Source: Erwinia sp. (GTDB lineage Bacteria > Pseudomonadota > Gammaproteobacteria > Enterobacterales > Enterobacteriaceae). Taken from it: a stretch of DNA of 64,000 nt. Location of the stretch: positions 434,001 to 498,000 of the forward strand of contig OZ024666.1 in the NCBI GenBank assembly GCA_964016415.1. The letters run 5' to 3'. The translations under genes and the position numbers were made by a program. The first letter of the stretch is position 1. Each line of letters begins with the position of its first letter. The notes under the pieces were generated by a model. It did no database searches and was not told where the DNA came from. It saw only the letters and a list, made by a program, of their open reading frames with translations. Of this stretch, positions 12,571 to 24,068 are shown one piece after another.

Positions 12571-13778
12571 GACACGCCTCTCTGACCGGGGGAGTAATTT
12601 GCCAGGGCTGCCAGTGCCTGGTAGACAGGAACCGGTGGAGAGCCTGCCAGTATCCGAATTTTATCGGTAATCGTGGGGTGACCAGCATAGAAACGGCTGA
12701 TCAACCCTTCATCAAGTCGGTAAAAACGTTGCATCACTTGCCAGCGTTGAGTTGGTGAACCAGCAAGAAATAGCATCCGGTTAAGTGCCCGGAAGAAGCG
12801 TTGTTTGCGCCATAGCGTCCTGGCGAGGTGTTCGATTTTAGTAGCGAGTGCTACTGTACCATTAAGGTCATGTTGAGCAATCAGGCCTGCCAGCGTAAGC
12901 GCTAACGGTAATGAATAACCGGTTGTCGGGTGATAAAGACCGGCACGTAATCCACTGCATGGCTGATCTTTTCGGGTTTTCCAGAACGACTCAGGGCATC
13001 CGGAGAGGGTGATGGGCAAGCAGCCTTGTTCTTCACGGATCAGACTTACCCGCTCCCAGCCCTGCTCAGTAGCATAGGTGGCAATATCGGCTCTTGCCTG
13101 CTCGCGGGAAAAATGCGCATCGTTAATGTACTGTGTGTCTTCGATGAGCAGGGAGTATGCAGATAAAGGCAGAACATAAACAAACCGATAGCCGAAACGC
13201 TGGCTGACCGTGGCATCCATCAGCAAAGGTCGTAGCAGTTGGTGAGGGTGTCGCAGTTGCCACTCTTGTCCAAGAAAAGCCTGATGCCCCACCTGGACTG
13301 AGGGATCAGGCTGATAACCACGGCCATCAATCACAGCACGCGCGGTAAGCCTTTCACCATTTATCAGCTCCACGTAATTTGAAGTCAGTACAGCTACTTT
13401 GCTGTTGCAGCGCAAACGTGAACCCAGTTTTGAAGCTACCGTTGTTGCCAGTTTCTCTGAGGTGATACTCAGGTATCTCCCCGGTAAAGTACGGGTAAAG
13501 CCGGGGAAGCTGACATCATAACCCTGCCATTGATGGGCGATGAAGGGCGAAATCCAGTGCATTTGCTTGTCGGTAAGATCACTTTGATGAAAAGACCATG
13601 TATGATTCCCACCGATCTCCGCCTCAGCTTCCAGCAATAACAAATTGAATTGTGGATGTTTTTCCAGCAGATAGCAGGCAATTAAACTATTAGCCAGCCC
13701 GCCTCCGACCAGAATATAGTCCCATGACTGCGCTGCGTTGCTGTCTGAAGTCGGGGTGTACATAGAATGGGGCATCAT
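12567..13778 (-). CDS. crtY: Lycopene beta-cyclase CrtY
   Basis: Forms beta-ionone rings at both ends of lycopene, giving beta-carotene. It has the FAD-binding motif ILVGGGLANSLIA and the conserved GGNHTWSFH, LIEDTQYI and HPTTGYSLPLA segments of bacterial CrtY. The 403-residue length includes an N-terminal extension of about 15 residues compared with Pantoea. I start at ATG 13778, which overlaps the idi stop and has GGGGAAAG before it. Upstream extension would run deep into idi. No crtX lies between idi and crtY. Confidence 0.96.
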   Translation of the reverse strand: MMPHSMYTPTSDSNAAQSWDYILVGGGLANSLIACYLLEKHPQFNLLLLEAEAEIGGNHTWSFHQSDLTDKQMHWISPFIAHQWQGYDVSFPGFTRTLPGRYLSITSEKLATTVASKLGSRLRCNSKVAVLTSNYVELINGERLTARAVIDGRGYQPDPSVQVGHQAFLGQEWQLRHPHQLLRPLLMDATVSQRFGYRFVYVLPLSAYSLLIEDTQYINDAHFSREQARADIATYATEQGWERVSLIREEQGCLPITLSGCPESFWKTRKDQPCSGLRAGLYHPTTGYSLPLALTLAGLIAQHDLNGTVALATKIEHLARTLWRKQRFFRALNRMLFLAGSPTQRWQVMQRFYRLDEGLISRFYAGHPTITDKIRILAGSPPVPVYQALAALANYSPGQRGVS

Positions 13779-14848
13779 CTTTCCCCATGCAGGTGAATAG
13801 GCGCCTGTCGCAGCGCGGATAATGTCTCGCTGCCAGTGCAAAAGCAGGCCGTCTGCAATTGCAAAATAATGGTTTTCAGATGGGTGGTAACCGCCTCAGA
13901 CGATATCATGGCACTTGGAAGAAGCGCTGCTGCCAGCCCTACTAAGTCAGCGCCAAGCGCAATGGCTTTAGCAATCTCGATGCCATTTTTTATTCCACCA
14001 GAAGCAATTAACGGTTGATGAGGAAAAGCGGCACGCAGAGAAATCAGCGCCTCAGCAGTTGGAATTCCCCAATCTGCAAAAGCCAGAGCAACAGTACGAG
14101 TTTGTTCATCCGGTGCACGCTCCCCTTCAATGGCAGCCCAGCTTGTGCCACCGCTGCCAGCGACATCCAGCCAGCTGACTCCCACATCACGAAGTTTCTG
14201 CGCTACGGCAGGAGATAGGCCCGCACCCACCTCTTTAACGATAACCGGTACTTTCAGTTGACTGACAACTTTGCCAATTGCCGCTGTGATACCTCGCCAG
14301 TTACGATCCCCTCCATGTTGTAATGCCTCTTGTAACGGATTGAGATGAATTATCAGAGCGTCGGCATCAATCATCTCTACCGCACGTTGTGCATTGCTAA
14401 CGCCGAGTTGTCCGGCCAGCTGTGCTGCTCCCATATTTGCCAGCAGAGGAATGTCAGGGGCAATCTCTCGTAATGTATGGTCAAGTCCGGCATCAGATTG
14501 ATGTTCCAGTGCGACACGTTGTGAACCCACGCCCATTGCCAGACCGAGAGTTTGTGCCGCTTTCGCCAGGTGCTGATTGATATCCCTTGCACGTTGCGCT
14601 CCTCCGGTCATTGAACTCAAAAGCACTGGTGCCTGGAGTGTTTTCCCTAACCACGGCATGCTGAGGTCAATCTCTGAAAAATCAATCTCTGGCAACGCGC
14701 AGTGTTCAAAGCGCCAGCGTTCAAATCCAGTCTGCGTGGTTGTTTTTGCCTGACTGGGGCTGAGTACGATATCAAGATGTTCGTTTTTCCTCTGCAGCAG
14801 CTGGGTATCGTGGTGTGATGAGAGGGAGTGAGTTGTCTTTTTCAACAT
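13775..14848 (-). CDS. idi: Type 2 isopentenyl-diphosphate delta-isomerase
   Basis: FMN- and NADPH-dependent isomerase that balances isopentenyl and dimethylallyl diphosphate for terpenoid synthesis; unrelated to the E. coli type 1 Idi. The 357-residue TIM-barrel sequence shows [32 protein letters not shown] and the phosphate-binding IASGGIKNG. It sits second in the carotenoid operon, 2 bp after crtE, as in the Pantoea agglomerans lineage. It is also called fni or idi-2. Confidence 0.96.
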   Translation of the reverse strand: MLKKTTHSLSSHHDTQLLQRKNEHLDIVLSPSQAKTTTQTGFERWRFEHCALPEIDFSEIDLSMPWLGKTLQAPVLLSSMTGGAQRARDINQHLAKAAQTLGLAMGVGSQRVALEHQSDAGLDHTLREIAPDIPLLANMGAAQLAGQLGVSNAQRAVEMIDADALIIHLNPLQEALQHGGDRNWRGITAAIGKVVSQLKVPVIVKEVGAGLSPAVAQKLRDVGVSWLDVAGSGGTSWAAIEGERAPDEQTRTVALAFADWGIPTAEALISLRAAFPHQPLIASGGIKNGIEIAKAIALGADLVGLAAALLPSAMISSEAVTTHLKTIILQLQTACFCTGSETLSALRQAPIHLHGER

Positions 14849-14850
14849 AA

Positions 14851-15756
14851 TTAATCCAGTGATGCCAGGCGCTGATGAAACCAGAAACTGATGAAGTGCT
14901 GAGTGAGCTGGTATTCGTTGCTTACGAGAGAAAACTGCGCATCAGCTCGCTGCAGGTGGCTTAGCAGCTGCTGGCGGGCCGATGCATGTCCCAGCAGATT
15001 AACCAGTGTTGATTTACCCTGATCTTTATTTTGTTCTTTGCCTGAATCAGGTGCTCCATCGCTCAGGTCATCAAGCAACTGAAAGGCCTGACCCAATTCC
15101 AGTGCGATTGTGTGCAGGGCCTGTTGCTGATCAGAAGAGGCATCTGCAGCAATTGCGGCGAGCTGAAAAGCCGCGTCAAAGAGTGTGCTGGTTTTTAATG
15201 CATTCGTTTGATTGATTGCCTCAGAGGAGCGCTCGGTTTTCCCGGCACTGAGATCCTGGTACTGCCCCATCACCAGACCTTGCGATCCTATTGACTTAGC
15301 AAGTTCACTGACTGCCAGTGTGCGTTGTTGTGCGGATAGTTTGTCTGTATTTGCGATCACTGAGAAAGCCAGACTGAGCAGAGCGACTGCCGCCAGCAGT
15401 GTGACATCCTGGCCATACTGGCAGTGGATCGTAGGCTGGCCACGTCTTAGCTGGGCATTGTCCATGCATGGCAGGTCATCCAGCATCAGAGAAGCCGCAT
15501 GTACGAACTCGATGGCACAAGCCAGCTCCAGTGAGCCGGAGGGTAATGTTCCTTTTGCTAAATCTTGTGCTGTGAGCAGCAGTAACAACGGGCGAATGCG
15601 TTTACCCTGTGTCAGGGTGGCATCACTCATTGCCTGGCTGATACGGTTTTCTTCGCCGTATGCAGGGAGTAGCTGCAGAAGTCGCTGCTCCAGCGCATTA
15701 CGTAACAAAAATAACCTATCTTCCTGGTCCCGGTCTATTGCAGCATGATCAGTCAT
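14851..15756 (-). CDS. crtE: Geranylgeranyl diphosphate synthase CrtE
   Basis: Prenyltransferase that extends farnesyl diphosphate to geranylgeranyl diphosphate, the substrate of CrtB. It has the first aspartate-rich motif DDLPCMD and the second DDLSDG, plus GKRIRPLLL near the N-terminus. I start at MTDHAAIDRD (301 residues); a start 8 codons upstream is open. It is first in the five-gene crt operon, so its promoter lies in the gap to ulaR. Confidence 0.96.
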   Translation of the reverse strand: MTDHAAIDRDQEDRLFLLRNALEQRLLQLLPAYGEENRISQAMSDATLTQGKRIRPLLLLLTAQDLAKGTLPSGSLELACAIEFVHAASLMLDDLPCMDNAQLRRGQPTIHCQYGQDVTLLAAVALLSLAFSVIANTDKLSAQQRTLAVSELAKSIGSQGLVMGQYQDLSAGKTERSSEAINQTNALKTSTLFDAAFQLAAIAADASSDQQQALHTIALELGQAFQLLDDLSDGAPDSGKEQNKDQGKSTLVNLLGHASARQQLLSHLQRADAQFSLVSNEYQLTQHFISFWFHQRLASLD

Positions 15757-16230
15757 AATGGCTCTTGCAGTGAGAAACACATCTTAACTGTGCTTCCAGT
15801 GTTTAAAGGGATGACTTTGTCATTATTTGTTTACCCGCTTCGTTTAATCCGAAACGTGACTGACGATATTGCGGAGGTTAACTAGGTATAGTTGCTCATC
15901 ACTTTCCCTGCCTATAGTCGGCTGCCCGAGACATCTAAATCAGGCAAATAGGAAAGTGCCTGGTATTCTCAGAATAAGCGTAGGCGAAGATAGAAAATTT
16001 GCCGCCTGCAGGGTACAAATATTCAGCGAATGGCGAGATATTTTGATGGCCCGGCAGAGAGATTAGATAAGGCATCATCTGGGGGAAAATAAAACAAACA
16101 TTGCTCAGGTGTTAACTGGGTCCCTGACTGGCAGATCATGTTGGTTGGCTAAATAAGTCTATTGTGGCTTTTCCGGTAGCCCGGCAACGTGTCGCGCCAT
16201 TGTGCAGCGATACCCGGGTTCAGCGTGAGT
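15757..16230. other. Intergenic region upstream of crtE
   Basis: This gap of about 470 bp between crtE and ulaR holds no convincing gene. It should contain the crt operon promoter, read on the minus strand, but I could not pick out a confident -35/-10 pair. Two short dyads are visible: ATGAC-TTT-GTCAT near 15812, and CAGGCA / TGCCTG around 15942-15963. The 60-residue-class ORFs here look random. Confidence 0.35.
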
Positions 16231-16986
16231 CTAGACTTGTATTACGTTGACTTGCTTCTGTTGCAGACGGGTAATAACTTCATTGTCTGCGAGTTTTCCG
16301 GTGATTAACACATCAATCTGTTCCGCCCGACTAAAAAGCATGCCTGCACGTTGGCCGATTTTACTGCTATCGACCAGAACTGCGAGTTTACCAACATAGC
16401 TGAGCATTTTCTGTTCAGACATGGCAGTCAGCATATCGGTTTTATAAAGGCCATCAGCGGTAAGCCCGGCGCCACTGGTAAACATCCAGTGCCCGGCATA
16501 CAGGCTTGCGTCACCATCCTGAGGAGCCAACGTGATAGACTGACTTTTATTATACTGGCCACCCATGATCACTACGCTTTCATGTTGCTGGTCGATAAGA
16601 TAATTCGCTAATGGTAGATAATTAGTGATGACCTGAATCTCTTTACCGCAAATTTCCTGACCGAGCAAAAAAGCGGTGGATCCACAATTAATCACGATAC
16701 TCTCACCCGGCTGACAGAGTCTGGCGGCGGCCTGTGCAATACGCATTTTCTCATCAATATTATGAGCCTGATAAATATTCAGCGGGCTCCACGTCTGAGG
16801 GGTTGTATGAATGGCTTCTGCGCCATTTCGTACTTTGCGTAATTTACCCAGTTCATTCAGTTTTGTAATGTCACGCCGCGCTGTTGCTGGTGAAATAGCA
16901 AAATGATTGATGACATCAGCTACAGAAATTTGTCCTTGCTGTTGCAGGAGAGTAAGGATTGCGTTGTGGCGTTGTGGCTCAGTCAT
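16231..16986 (-). CDS. ulaR: L-ascorbate utilisation repressor UlaR
   Basis: DeoR-family transcriptional repressor of the ula regulon, released by L-ascorbate 6-phosphate in E. coli. The N-terminal winged helix-turn-helix ([24 protein letters not shown], about residues 19-42) and the DeoR sensor domain with [20 protein letters not shown] and [13 protein letters not shown] match E. coli UlaR along all 251 residues. It lies downstream of ulaG on the same strand, separated by a strong stem-loop. Confidence 0.95.
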   Translation of the reverse strand: MTEPQRHNAILTLLQQQGQISVADVINHFAISPATARRDITKLNELGKLRKVRNGAEAIHTTPQTWSPLNIYQAHNIDEKMRIAQAAARLCQPGESIVINCGSTAFLLGQEICGKEIQVITNYLPLANYLIDQQHESVVIMGGQYNKSQSITLAPQDGDASLYAGHWMFTSGAGLTADGLYKTDMLTAMSEQKMLSYVGKLAVLVDSSKIGQRAGMLFSRAEQIDVLITGKLADNEVITRLQQKQVNVIQV

Positions 16987-17026
16987 AGTGATGACTCCGC
17001 TGGAATAAATCCGGAACGATGATTAT

Positions 17027-17058
17027 AAAAGAGCATTGAAATCATTCAATGCTCTTTT
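17027..17058 (-). terminator. Stem-loop terminator between ulaG and ulaR
   Basis: A perfect 14-bp inverted repeat (AAAAGAGCATTGAA and its complement) with a 4-nt loop lies between the ulaG stop and the ulaR start. The arm ends in TTTT on either strand, so it can act as an intrinsic terminator for ulaG transcription and lower read-through into ulaR. Confidence 0.75.
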
Positions 17059-17108
17059 AACGACCTCATGTCAGTTCTGTATTCCCTGTTGAACAGGGAA
17101 GAGGTTGA

Positions 17109-18176
17109 TCAGAGAAACGCTTTGAACGGTAAGTCAGTATCAGTGGTGAAACAGTCATCAAATCCGCGCGGATAGTGATATTCAAAATTATCTTTGTCAT
17201 CCGGATAAGTAAATTTCCCCCTTGGTTGCCAGATATAGGGTTTGAATTGATAACGCAAACGCTCTTTTTTTATCTCCCAGAGCACGCGGATTTCCTGCGG
17301 ATCGGCCTGGAAGTTAGACCAGATATCGTGGTGAAAAGGGATGATTACTTTGGTATTCAGCGATTCAGCCATGCGTAAAATATCTGCACTGGTCATTTTG
17401 TCGGTCACCCCGCGAGGATTTTCACCATAGGAACCCAAGGCAACATCAATATGATAGTGATTACCATGGCGAGCATAATCGTTAGAATAGTGAGAATCGC
17501 CGCTGTGATAGAGGTTTCCTCCTGGTGTTTGAAAAAGATAATTGACGGCACGTTGATCCATATTATCAGGTAGCACACCAGCGGCTTTCTGCTCCGGGGG
17601 AAGCGTAATGAGTACCGTGCGGTCAAAGGAATCCAGTGCATGGATTTCGATATCTTTAATTTTCACAACTTTTCCCGGGGTCATCACGACACAGCGTTCC
17701 GCAGGTACTCCCCAACTTATCCAGAGATCAACACAGGTTTGAGGACCGATAAAGGGAACGTGCTCGGCACAATTCTGCATCACCGCCGCTGCAACGTTGA
17801 TATCGATGTGATCATTGTGATCATGTGTAGCAAGTACGGCGTCTATTTCTCTGATTGCAAAAGGATCCATAACAAAAGGTGTGGTGCGCAGATTGGGTTG
17901 TAGTTTTTTCACGCCAGCCATTCGCTGCATCTGATGGCCATTTTTCATTAGTGGATTTTTATGGCTCTGTTTACCTACCCCGCACCAGAAATCGACACAC
18001 AGATTGGCTCCCCCTTCAGATTTCAACCAGATACCTGTGCATCCCAACCACCACATAGCAAATGTATTGGGTGCTACCTGGGTTTGTTCAATCTCTTCAT
18101 TAAGCCAGGTTCCCCACTCAGGAAATGTATTCAGTATCCATGATTCTCTGCTGATATTAGCGATTTTACTCATCAT
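17109..18176 (-). CDS. ulaG: L-ascorbate-6-phosphate lactonase UlaG
   Basis: Cytosolic metallo-beta-lactamase-fold enzyme that opens the lactone ring of L-ascorbate 6-phosphate, the first step after PTS uptake. The metal-binding motif THDHNDHID (about residue 115) and downstream HSGDSHYS and FHHDIWSNF are present. The 355-residue sequence matches E. coli UlaG end to end. It is divergent from ulaA across a shared regulatory region. The genes for later steps (ulaDEF) are not in this window. Confidence 0.97.
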   Translation of the reverse strand: MMSKIANISRESWILNTFPEWGTWLNEEIEQTQVAPNTFAMWWLGCTGIWLKSEGGANLCVDFWCGVGKQSHKNPLMKNGHQMQRMAGVKKLQPNLRTTPFVMDPFAIREIDAVLATHDHNDHIDINVAAAVMQNCAEHVPFIGPQTCVDLWISWGVPAERCVVMTPGKVVKIKDIEIHALDSFDRTVLITLPPEQKAAGVLPDNMDQRAVNYLFQTPGGNLYHSGDSHYSNDYARHGNHYHIDVALGSYGENPRGVTDKMTSADILRMAESLNTKVIIPFHHDIWSNFQADPQEIRVLWEIKKERLRYQFKPYIWQPRGKFTYPDDKDNFEYHYPRGFDDCFTTDTDLPFKAFL

Positions 18177-18402
18177 ATCTCCTCATGATGCATTTGGTTA
18201 TTTGTGACTAATCTTGATCTGTTGGTGATTACAATAAAACATTATCAGTCAATATTTATCATTTCAATCGTTATTTAATCCCATATTCATACTCTTTTTT
18301 TGGTTTTCAATCAGATTAGTGTCGTGCAATATAGACCTTTTCATCGTGGTATTCTTTTTATTTGTTGTTATATAAAAATAAATTTTATTTTATGAAATTT
18401 GA

Positions 18403-18418
18403 TGCGATCTCGCTCACA
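18403..18418 (+). promoter_or_regulatory. CRP-like site in the ulaG-ulaA region
   Basis: TGCGA-TCTCGC-TCACA matches the CRP consensus TGTGA-N6-TCACA at nine of the ten core positions. It lies in the divergent ulaG/ulaA control region, about 115 bp before the ulaA start. Catabolite control of ula genes by CRP is known in E. coli. Part of the site is also the outer arm of the dyad described next. Confidence 0.6.
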
Positions 18419-18458
18419 TATAATCATTTAAGATCTTTAAATGATTCAATGTGAGCGA
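18410..18458 (+). promoter_or_regulatory. Nested 49-bp dyad upstream of ulaA
   Basis: Outer arms TCGCTCACAT (18410-18419) and ATGTGAGCGA (18449-18458) are perfect complements. Inside them AATCATTTAA (18422-18431) and TTAAATGATT (18437-18446) are again perfect complements around GATCT. It could be a paired UlaR/CRP operator region or a long hairpin in the ulaA leader. I know of no published match to this exact structure and do not assign the bound protein. The remainder of the gap 18177-18531 is AT-rich with no ORF. Confidence 0.7.
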
Positions 18459-18531
18459 TAGGGTGAGTGGTGAGCAGATAGTGACGATGATTGACGCACG
18501 TTTGTTCCACTTTTCAAAAACGGAGAGTTAT

Positions 18532-19953
18532 ATGGAATTCCTCTATACCGTCTTTACCGTCTTTTTTAATCAGGTGATGACCAATGCACCGTTGTTGTTG
18601 GGTTTGGTCACTATGCTGGGTTATATCCTGCTGAGAAAATCCCTGGCCATCATTATTAAAGGTACCATCAAAACAATCATTGGTTTCATGCTGTTACAGG
18701 CAGGCTCGGGGATACTGACAGGCACATTTAAACCTATAGTGTCGAAACTCTCTGAAGTTTATGGAATTAACGGAGCAATATCAGACACCTATGCATCAAT
18801 GATGGCTACCATTGAGCGTATGGGAGATGCTTACAGTTGGGTTGGCTATGCCGTGTTGATCGCACTGGGATTGAATATTCTTTATGTGCTCCTGCGCCGT
18901 ATTACTGGTATACGCACCATCATGCTGACGGGCCATATGTTGTTCCAACAGGCTGGCCTGATAGCGTTGTTCTTTTATATTCTCGGCTACCCCATGTGGA
19001 CAACCATTCTGGTCACTGCGTTTCTGGTATCACTCTATTGGGGGACCACCTCTAATATGATGTTCAAACCGACTCGGGCAGTAACAGTAAACAGCGGCTT
19101 TTCTATTGGGCACCAGCAGCAGTTTGCATCATGGGTAGCATGCAAGATAGCCCCTTACCTGGGGAAAAAAGAAGAGAGTGTAGAAAACTTAAAGCTGCCC
19201 GGCTGGCTGAATATCTTTCACGATAACATTGTGTCAACAGCCATCGTGATGACTCTCTTTTTTGGCATCATTCTCTGCTCCTTTGGTCTGGATACCTTAC
19301 AGGTAATGGCCGGTAAAACACACTGGACTATCTATATCTTACAAACCGGACTGATGTTCGCTGTGGCGATTTTTATCATCGTGCAGGGGGTACGGATGTT
19401 TGTGGCTGAATTGACAGAAGCCTTTAATGGCATATCACAACGATTAATTCCTGGCGCAGTATTGGCGATTGATTGCGCCGCAATTTATAGCTTTGCTCCA
19501 AATGCCGTGGTGTGGGGGTTTATGTGGGGCACAATTGGACAACTTATCGCAGTCGGTATCCTCGTTCTCATCAGTTCCCCGATCATGATTATTCCTGGTT
19601 TTATTCCAATGTTTTTTTCTAACGCCACCATCGGTGTATTTGCCAACCATTTTGGAGGCTGGCGCGCAGCACTGAAAATTTGCCTGGTCATGGGGATGCT
19701 GGAAATTTTTGGCTGTGTCTGGGCAATCCATCTCACAGGGACAAATGCATGGATGGGGATGGCAGACTGGTCAATTCTTGCTCCACCTCTCATGCAAGGT
19801 TTTTACAGTATCGGGCTGTTATTTATGGTCGTGATTGTGTTGATTGCTGTGTTGTATATGTTTTTTGCCGGACGGACATTACGTGCCGAAGAGAGAGCTG
19901 AGAAGTTAATAGCTGAAACATCCCTTGCTCACGAAAGTGTAGTGGCACACTGA
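18532..19953 (+). CDS. ulaA: L-ascorbate PTS permease UlaA, 3' end supplied by an IS
   Basis: EIIC component of the L-ascorbate phosphotransferase system, an integral membrane permease. Residues 1-468 match E. coli UlaA (465 residues) nearly throughout ([44 protein letters not shown]). I start at MEFLYTVF, with ribosome binding site GGAGAG; the longer ORF would add 27 unsupported residues. The native stop is gone: the last five residues (S-V-V-A-H) and the stop come from the IS that begins at 19938. The protein may fold, but ulaB (EIIB) and ulaC (EIIA), which should follow, are absent. Confidence 0.93.
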   Translation: MEFLYTVFTVFFNQVMTNAPLLLGLVTMLGYILLRKSLAIIIKGTIKTIIGFMLLQAGSGILTGTFKPIVSKLSEVYGINGAISDTYASMMATIERMGDAYSWVGYAVLIALGLNILYVLLRRITGIRTIMLTGHMLFQQAGLIALFFYILGYPMWTTILVTAFLVSLYWGTTSNMMFKPTRAVTVNSGFSIGHQQQFASWVACKIAPYLGKKEESVENLKLPGWLNIFHDNIVSTAIVMTLFFGIILCSFGLDTLQVMAGKTHWTIYILQTGLMFAVAIFIIVQGVRMFVAELTEAFNGISQRLIPGAVLAIDCAAIYSFAPNAVVWGFMWGTIGQLIAVGILVLISSPIMIIPGFIPMFFSNATIGVFANHFGGWRAALKICLVMGMLEIFGCVWAIHLTGTNAWMGMADWSILAPPLMQGFYSIGLLFMVVIVLIAVLYMFFAGRTLRAEERAEKLIAETSLAHESVVAH

Positions 19954-20009
19954 ATTTGGCCACCTGAGCAGAGGTGATATGCTCACCTCAACATCTTGTA
20001 GGTGAACCA

Positions 20010-21173
<1,164 letters not shown>

Positions 21174-21339
21174 CCACTACAATTCCACTCAGTGGTGCAA
21201 ACTGGTCGAACTTTCAGCGACTGAGGCAAAATTCCCAGCTATTTTTATTAATCTTTGTCGATAACTTGTCATTACACCACGATAACCGCTACTGTTAAGG
21301 AAATTTTTCTTGCTATACCCTTCATGACAGGACGCTGTA

Positions 21340-22674
21340 ATGAAAAAAGTGATCAATACTTTTTTGCCCCTCTACACCACCACCTTATTAATGCTTCTTG
21401 GCTCGGGTTTATTAACGACCTATGTCTCTTTACGTCTGGCCAGCGAGCAAATAAGTGGAGGAATAATTGGTGCGATCATTGCTGCTCACTATATCGGTCT
21501 GGTTGTTGGGGGGAAGATAGGACACAATCTGATTGCCAGGGTCGGGCACATCCGTGTTTATGTGGCATGCGCAGGTATTATAACTGCTTCGGTACTGGGA
21601 CACGGATTATCATCATTTTTGCCGCTTTGGATAGTACTTCGCTTTATTATTGGCCTGTGTATGATGTGTCAATATATGGTGCTTGAAAGCTGGCTTAATG
21701 ATCAGGCTGAAGTGGGAAAACGCGGGCTGATCTTCGGGCTTTACATGGTAGCAACTTATCTCGGTCTTTCTGCAGGGCAGATAATCCTCATGACGCCTCT
21801 TGGGTCAGGCGGGAGCAGCTTGCTGATAGTAGCGTTATGTTTCGCACTTTGTCTGGTGCCCATTGCACTTACCACACGGACCAACGCACATCCCATGTCA
21901 CCAGCTCCGATGGAGTTGGGCTATTTTTTCAAAAATCTGCCGAAAATTCTGTTTATGACACTGGTAACAGGAATGGCTGTCGGGGCATTTTACGGCATGG
22001 CACCGGTGTATACCAATCAACAGGGATTCACCACCCAGCAATCCGGGATATTTATGGGCGTGACCATCTTTGCCGGTCTGGTTTCGCAGTTTCCTTTAAG
22101 CTGGCTCTCTGATCGGGTTGACCGGCATCGGCTACTTTTCTTTACCGCACTGCTTTATGTGTTGGCTGCTTTTCCTCTCACCTTACCGTTGCACGTGAAT
22201 TTCTCGATGGTGATGGGCATGGCTTTTATCGCCAGTATGATGCAATTCTCGCTTTACCCACTCGTGGTTGCGATGGCTAATGACAGTGTTGATCCTGAAC
22301 GACGGGTTTCACTGACGGCATGTTTATTAATGTCGTTTGGTGTAGGAGCCTGTATTGGTCCGTTAATTACCGGTGCACTGATGCAGCCGTTAGGCGGCAA
22401 TATGCTTTACGCTTTTTTTTGTTTCTGTGGTGTAATTATCGCAGGGATGAGCTGGTTTCGCCGCTCGACCCATAAACTCAGCGACAAAGCTCCGGTTCCC
22501 CATGTACCAGTCCCTGATATGATAGCCAGTTCACCACTGGCTGTTGCACTTAACCCGTTGGTCACAGAAGAGGATATCCACTCGGCGATGGTTGCCACTG
22601 ATACGCCGACAGAAGGGGATAATCAAGAGGATTCATCTCCGGAAGATGAATCTTCCTCGCCCCCTCAGCGGTGA
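21340..22674 (+). CDS. YcaD-like major facilitator superfamily transporter
   Basis: A 444-residue inner-membrane protein with about 12 predicted membrane segments. The layout resembles the YcaD family, with a conserved segment QYMVLESWLNDQAEVGKRG and a loop-8 motif LSDRVDRHR. The substrate is unknown. The last 55 or so residues form a hydrophilic, acidic, Ser/Pro-rich cytoplasmic tail not seen in E. coli YcaD. It starts 158 bp after the IS and is convergent with the FUSC gene; the two stops overlap by 10 bp. Confidence 0.85.
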   Translation: MKKVINTFLPLYTTTLLMLLGSGLLTTYVSLRLASEQISGGIIGAIIAAHYIGLVVGGKIGHNLIARVGHIRVYVACAGIITASVLGHGLSSFLPLWIVLRFIIGLCMMCQYMVLESWLNDQAEVGKRGLIFGLYMVATYLGLSAGQIILMTPLGSGGSSLLIVALCFALCLVPIALTTRTNAHPMSPAPMELGYFFKNLPKILFMTLVTGMAVGAFYGMAPVYTNQQGFTTQQSGIFMGVTIFAGLVSQFPLSWLSDRVDRHRLLFFTALLYVLAAFPLTLPLHVNFSMVMGMAFIASMMQFSLYPLVVAMANDSVDPERRVSLTACLLMSFGVGACIGPLITGALMQPLGGNMLYAFFCFCGVIIAGMSWFRRSTHKLSDKAPVPHVPVPDMIASSPLAVALNPLVTEEDIHSAMVATDTPTEGDNQEDSSPEDESSSPPQR

Positions 22675-23720
22675 TATTGATGGTGGATTTTTATTCTCCT
22701 GGCGAGGTGGTAACGGGCACAAATTCTGGTCAAAGTGATGGCGATCAATGCGCAAACACCTCCCAGCAGCGTTGCTACAAGCCGCTCACTGGCAACATTT
22801 GTCTGTGAAATTCCCATGCAGGCAAGCATAAATATCATCATCATGGTAATAAAAAAAGTAAACACAAGATAAGACCTGGCGATTAATGAATAGGAAAAGG
22901 TAATGGCGATGTAGCCAAATAAAATAAAGCCAGTTACCAGGAATAAGGGTGAATCGCACTGCACTATTAACTCTGCCGCGAGAAGACTACCCGCAAGAGT
23001 GCCGAATATTCGCGCATGGATGCGGGAAAATGAGTCGCGATAATCATTGCGAAGGCAGAGTAGTAGTGTCATGCCTGACCAGTAACCATTAGGGAGTTGT
23101 AACTTATTGGCGCCTACCGCAGCAACCGCCATGGCAATCACAGTCCAAAATACGGACCAGCCGAAATGGATATGTCGGCGGTATTTTTGTGCCCTACTGC
23201 AAAAGTGGCTGAACCATAAGTGCGGGGTAACTTGTTTAAGGTGGAAGGCATAGCGTCGGAAAACCGCCACTAAAAAGAAGATTTGTAACACAGAGCCGCT
23301 GAGCACTAATCCCGCTCGTTGACTGGCATGTACAATGTCACCACTGTAATAGCCCGATACCAGATAGATAATGGCCCATTGCAATACCATCCACCATGCT
23401 GCGCTGTCGATACCAATAAGCGCAATGTAGAGTGCAGCATATGCGATCGCGCCACCTATATACAAAAATATGCTGTTTCCCGCCAGGCAGCCGAGCCATG
23501 TTGATAGCGTAAGCCCCAGTGCAGTAACCGATAAAAGAGACAGGAAAGATCCTTCCCAGCGTTTGTTGGCACCAAATGCCAGCGTCAGTGCGCCATTCGC
23601 TGCCACGCTCGCCTCAGGGATATGATGAAAGGTGAATCCCCAGATAAAAATGATGATAACCGCAGGCAAACAGCAGCAACCGAGCAGCATGTCGTGCTTT
23701 AGTCCGCCAGAGAATGGCAT
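22665..23720 (-). CDS. FUSC-family inner-membrane protein
   Basis: A 351-residue membrane protein with two groups of transmembrane helices around a cytoplasmic stretch, and a second half (NGYWSGMTLLLCLRNDYRDSFSRIHARIFGTLAGSLLAA) that fits the fusaric acid resistance/aromatic acid exporter (FUSC) superfamily. The start MPFSGGLKH is chosen for the GGAGG ribosome binding site just upstream; the ORF extends 26 codons further. It is half the length of YccS-type members and near that of short FUSC proteins. Possible export of aromatic compounds is family-based inference only. Confidence 0.8.
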   Translation of the reverse strand: MPFSGGLKHDMLLGCCCLPAVIIIFIWGFTFHHIPEASVAANGALTLAFGANKRWEGSFLSLLSVTALGLTLSTWLGCLAGNSIFLYIGGAIAYAALYIALIGIDSAAWWMVLQWAIIYLVSGYYSGDIVHASQRAGLVLSGSVLQIFFLVAVFRRYAFHLKQVTPHLWFSHFCSRAQKYRRHIHFGWSVFWTVIAMAVAAVGANKLQLPNGYWSGMTLLLCLRNDYRDSFSRIHARIFGTLAGSLLAAELIVQCDSPLFLVTGFILFGYIAITFSYSLIARSYLVFTFFITMMMIFMLACMGISQTNVASERLVATLLGGVCALIAITLTRICARYHLARRIKIHHQYHR

Positions 23721-23854
23721 CTTTCTCTGCCTCCGCCAATCAGTGAGTATCAGATAAGCGTAGTGCAGTGAAGAGGGTCTTGCCCGAGAAGGTATCAATC
23801 ATTATTCACACACACGGTGCGGTACCAAATAACACGCTACAGCGGATACGTCTG

Positions 23855-24058
23855 CTAACGCACATTGGTGGTCATTTCACCAGCAGCATCGCGGTAGACT
23901 CCGCCACAACTCAGTATCGCGTTCGGGCGGCGTTGATGGATGCGCTGAGCAATGCGTTCACAAATAGCGCGGGTTGGGAAGAGCTGCTCTGTCACTGGCA
24001 GCGCCTCGCAGGAATCATATCCACAGGAACTTACCAGTAAGACGAAGCCAATCAACAT
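23855..24058 (-). CDS. Small exported or membrane-anchored Cys-containing protein
   Basis: A 67-residue protein with a hydrophobic N-terminus (MLIGFVLLVSSCGY) and four cysteines at 12, 17, 33 and 51, arranged like small periplasmic DUF1482-type proteins, although I cannot confirm the family. A clear AGGA ribosome binding site 7 nt before the ATG overlaps the stop region of the acyltransferase gene 10 bp upstream, so the two are probably co-translated. An overlapping plus-strand ORF at 23768-24040 lacks these features and is judged spurious. Confidence 0.6.
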   Translation of the reverse strand: MLIGFVLLVSSCGYDSCEALPVTEQLFPTRAICERIAQRIHQRRPNAILSCGGVYRDAAGEMTTNVR

Positions 24059-24068
24059 AGCTTGTTCC

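Noticed and set aside
15212..15748. 178-codon plus-strand ORF
   Set aside because: It is antisense to crtE and shows Ser/Ala/Arg-rich composition typical of a shadow frame.
18451..18531. Upstream extension of ulaA by 27 codons
   Set aside because: E. coli UlaA begins at the MEFLYT-like position, which has a good ribosome binding site. The extension would be encoded by the nested dyad.
23768..24040. 90-codon plus-strand ORF
   Set aside because: It overlaps the better supported 67-codon minus-strand gene, which has a ribosome binding site and coupling to its neighbour.
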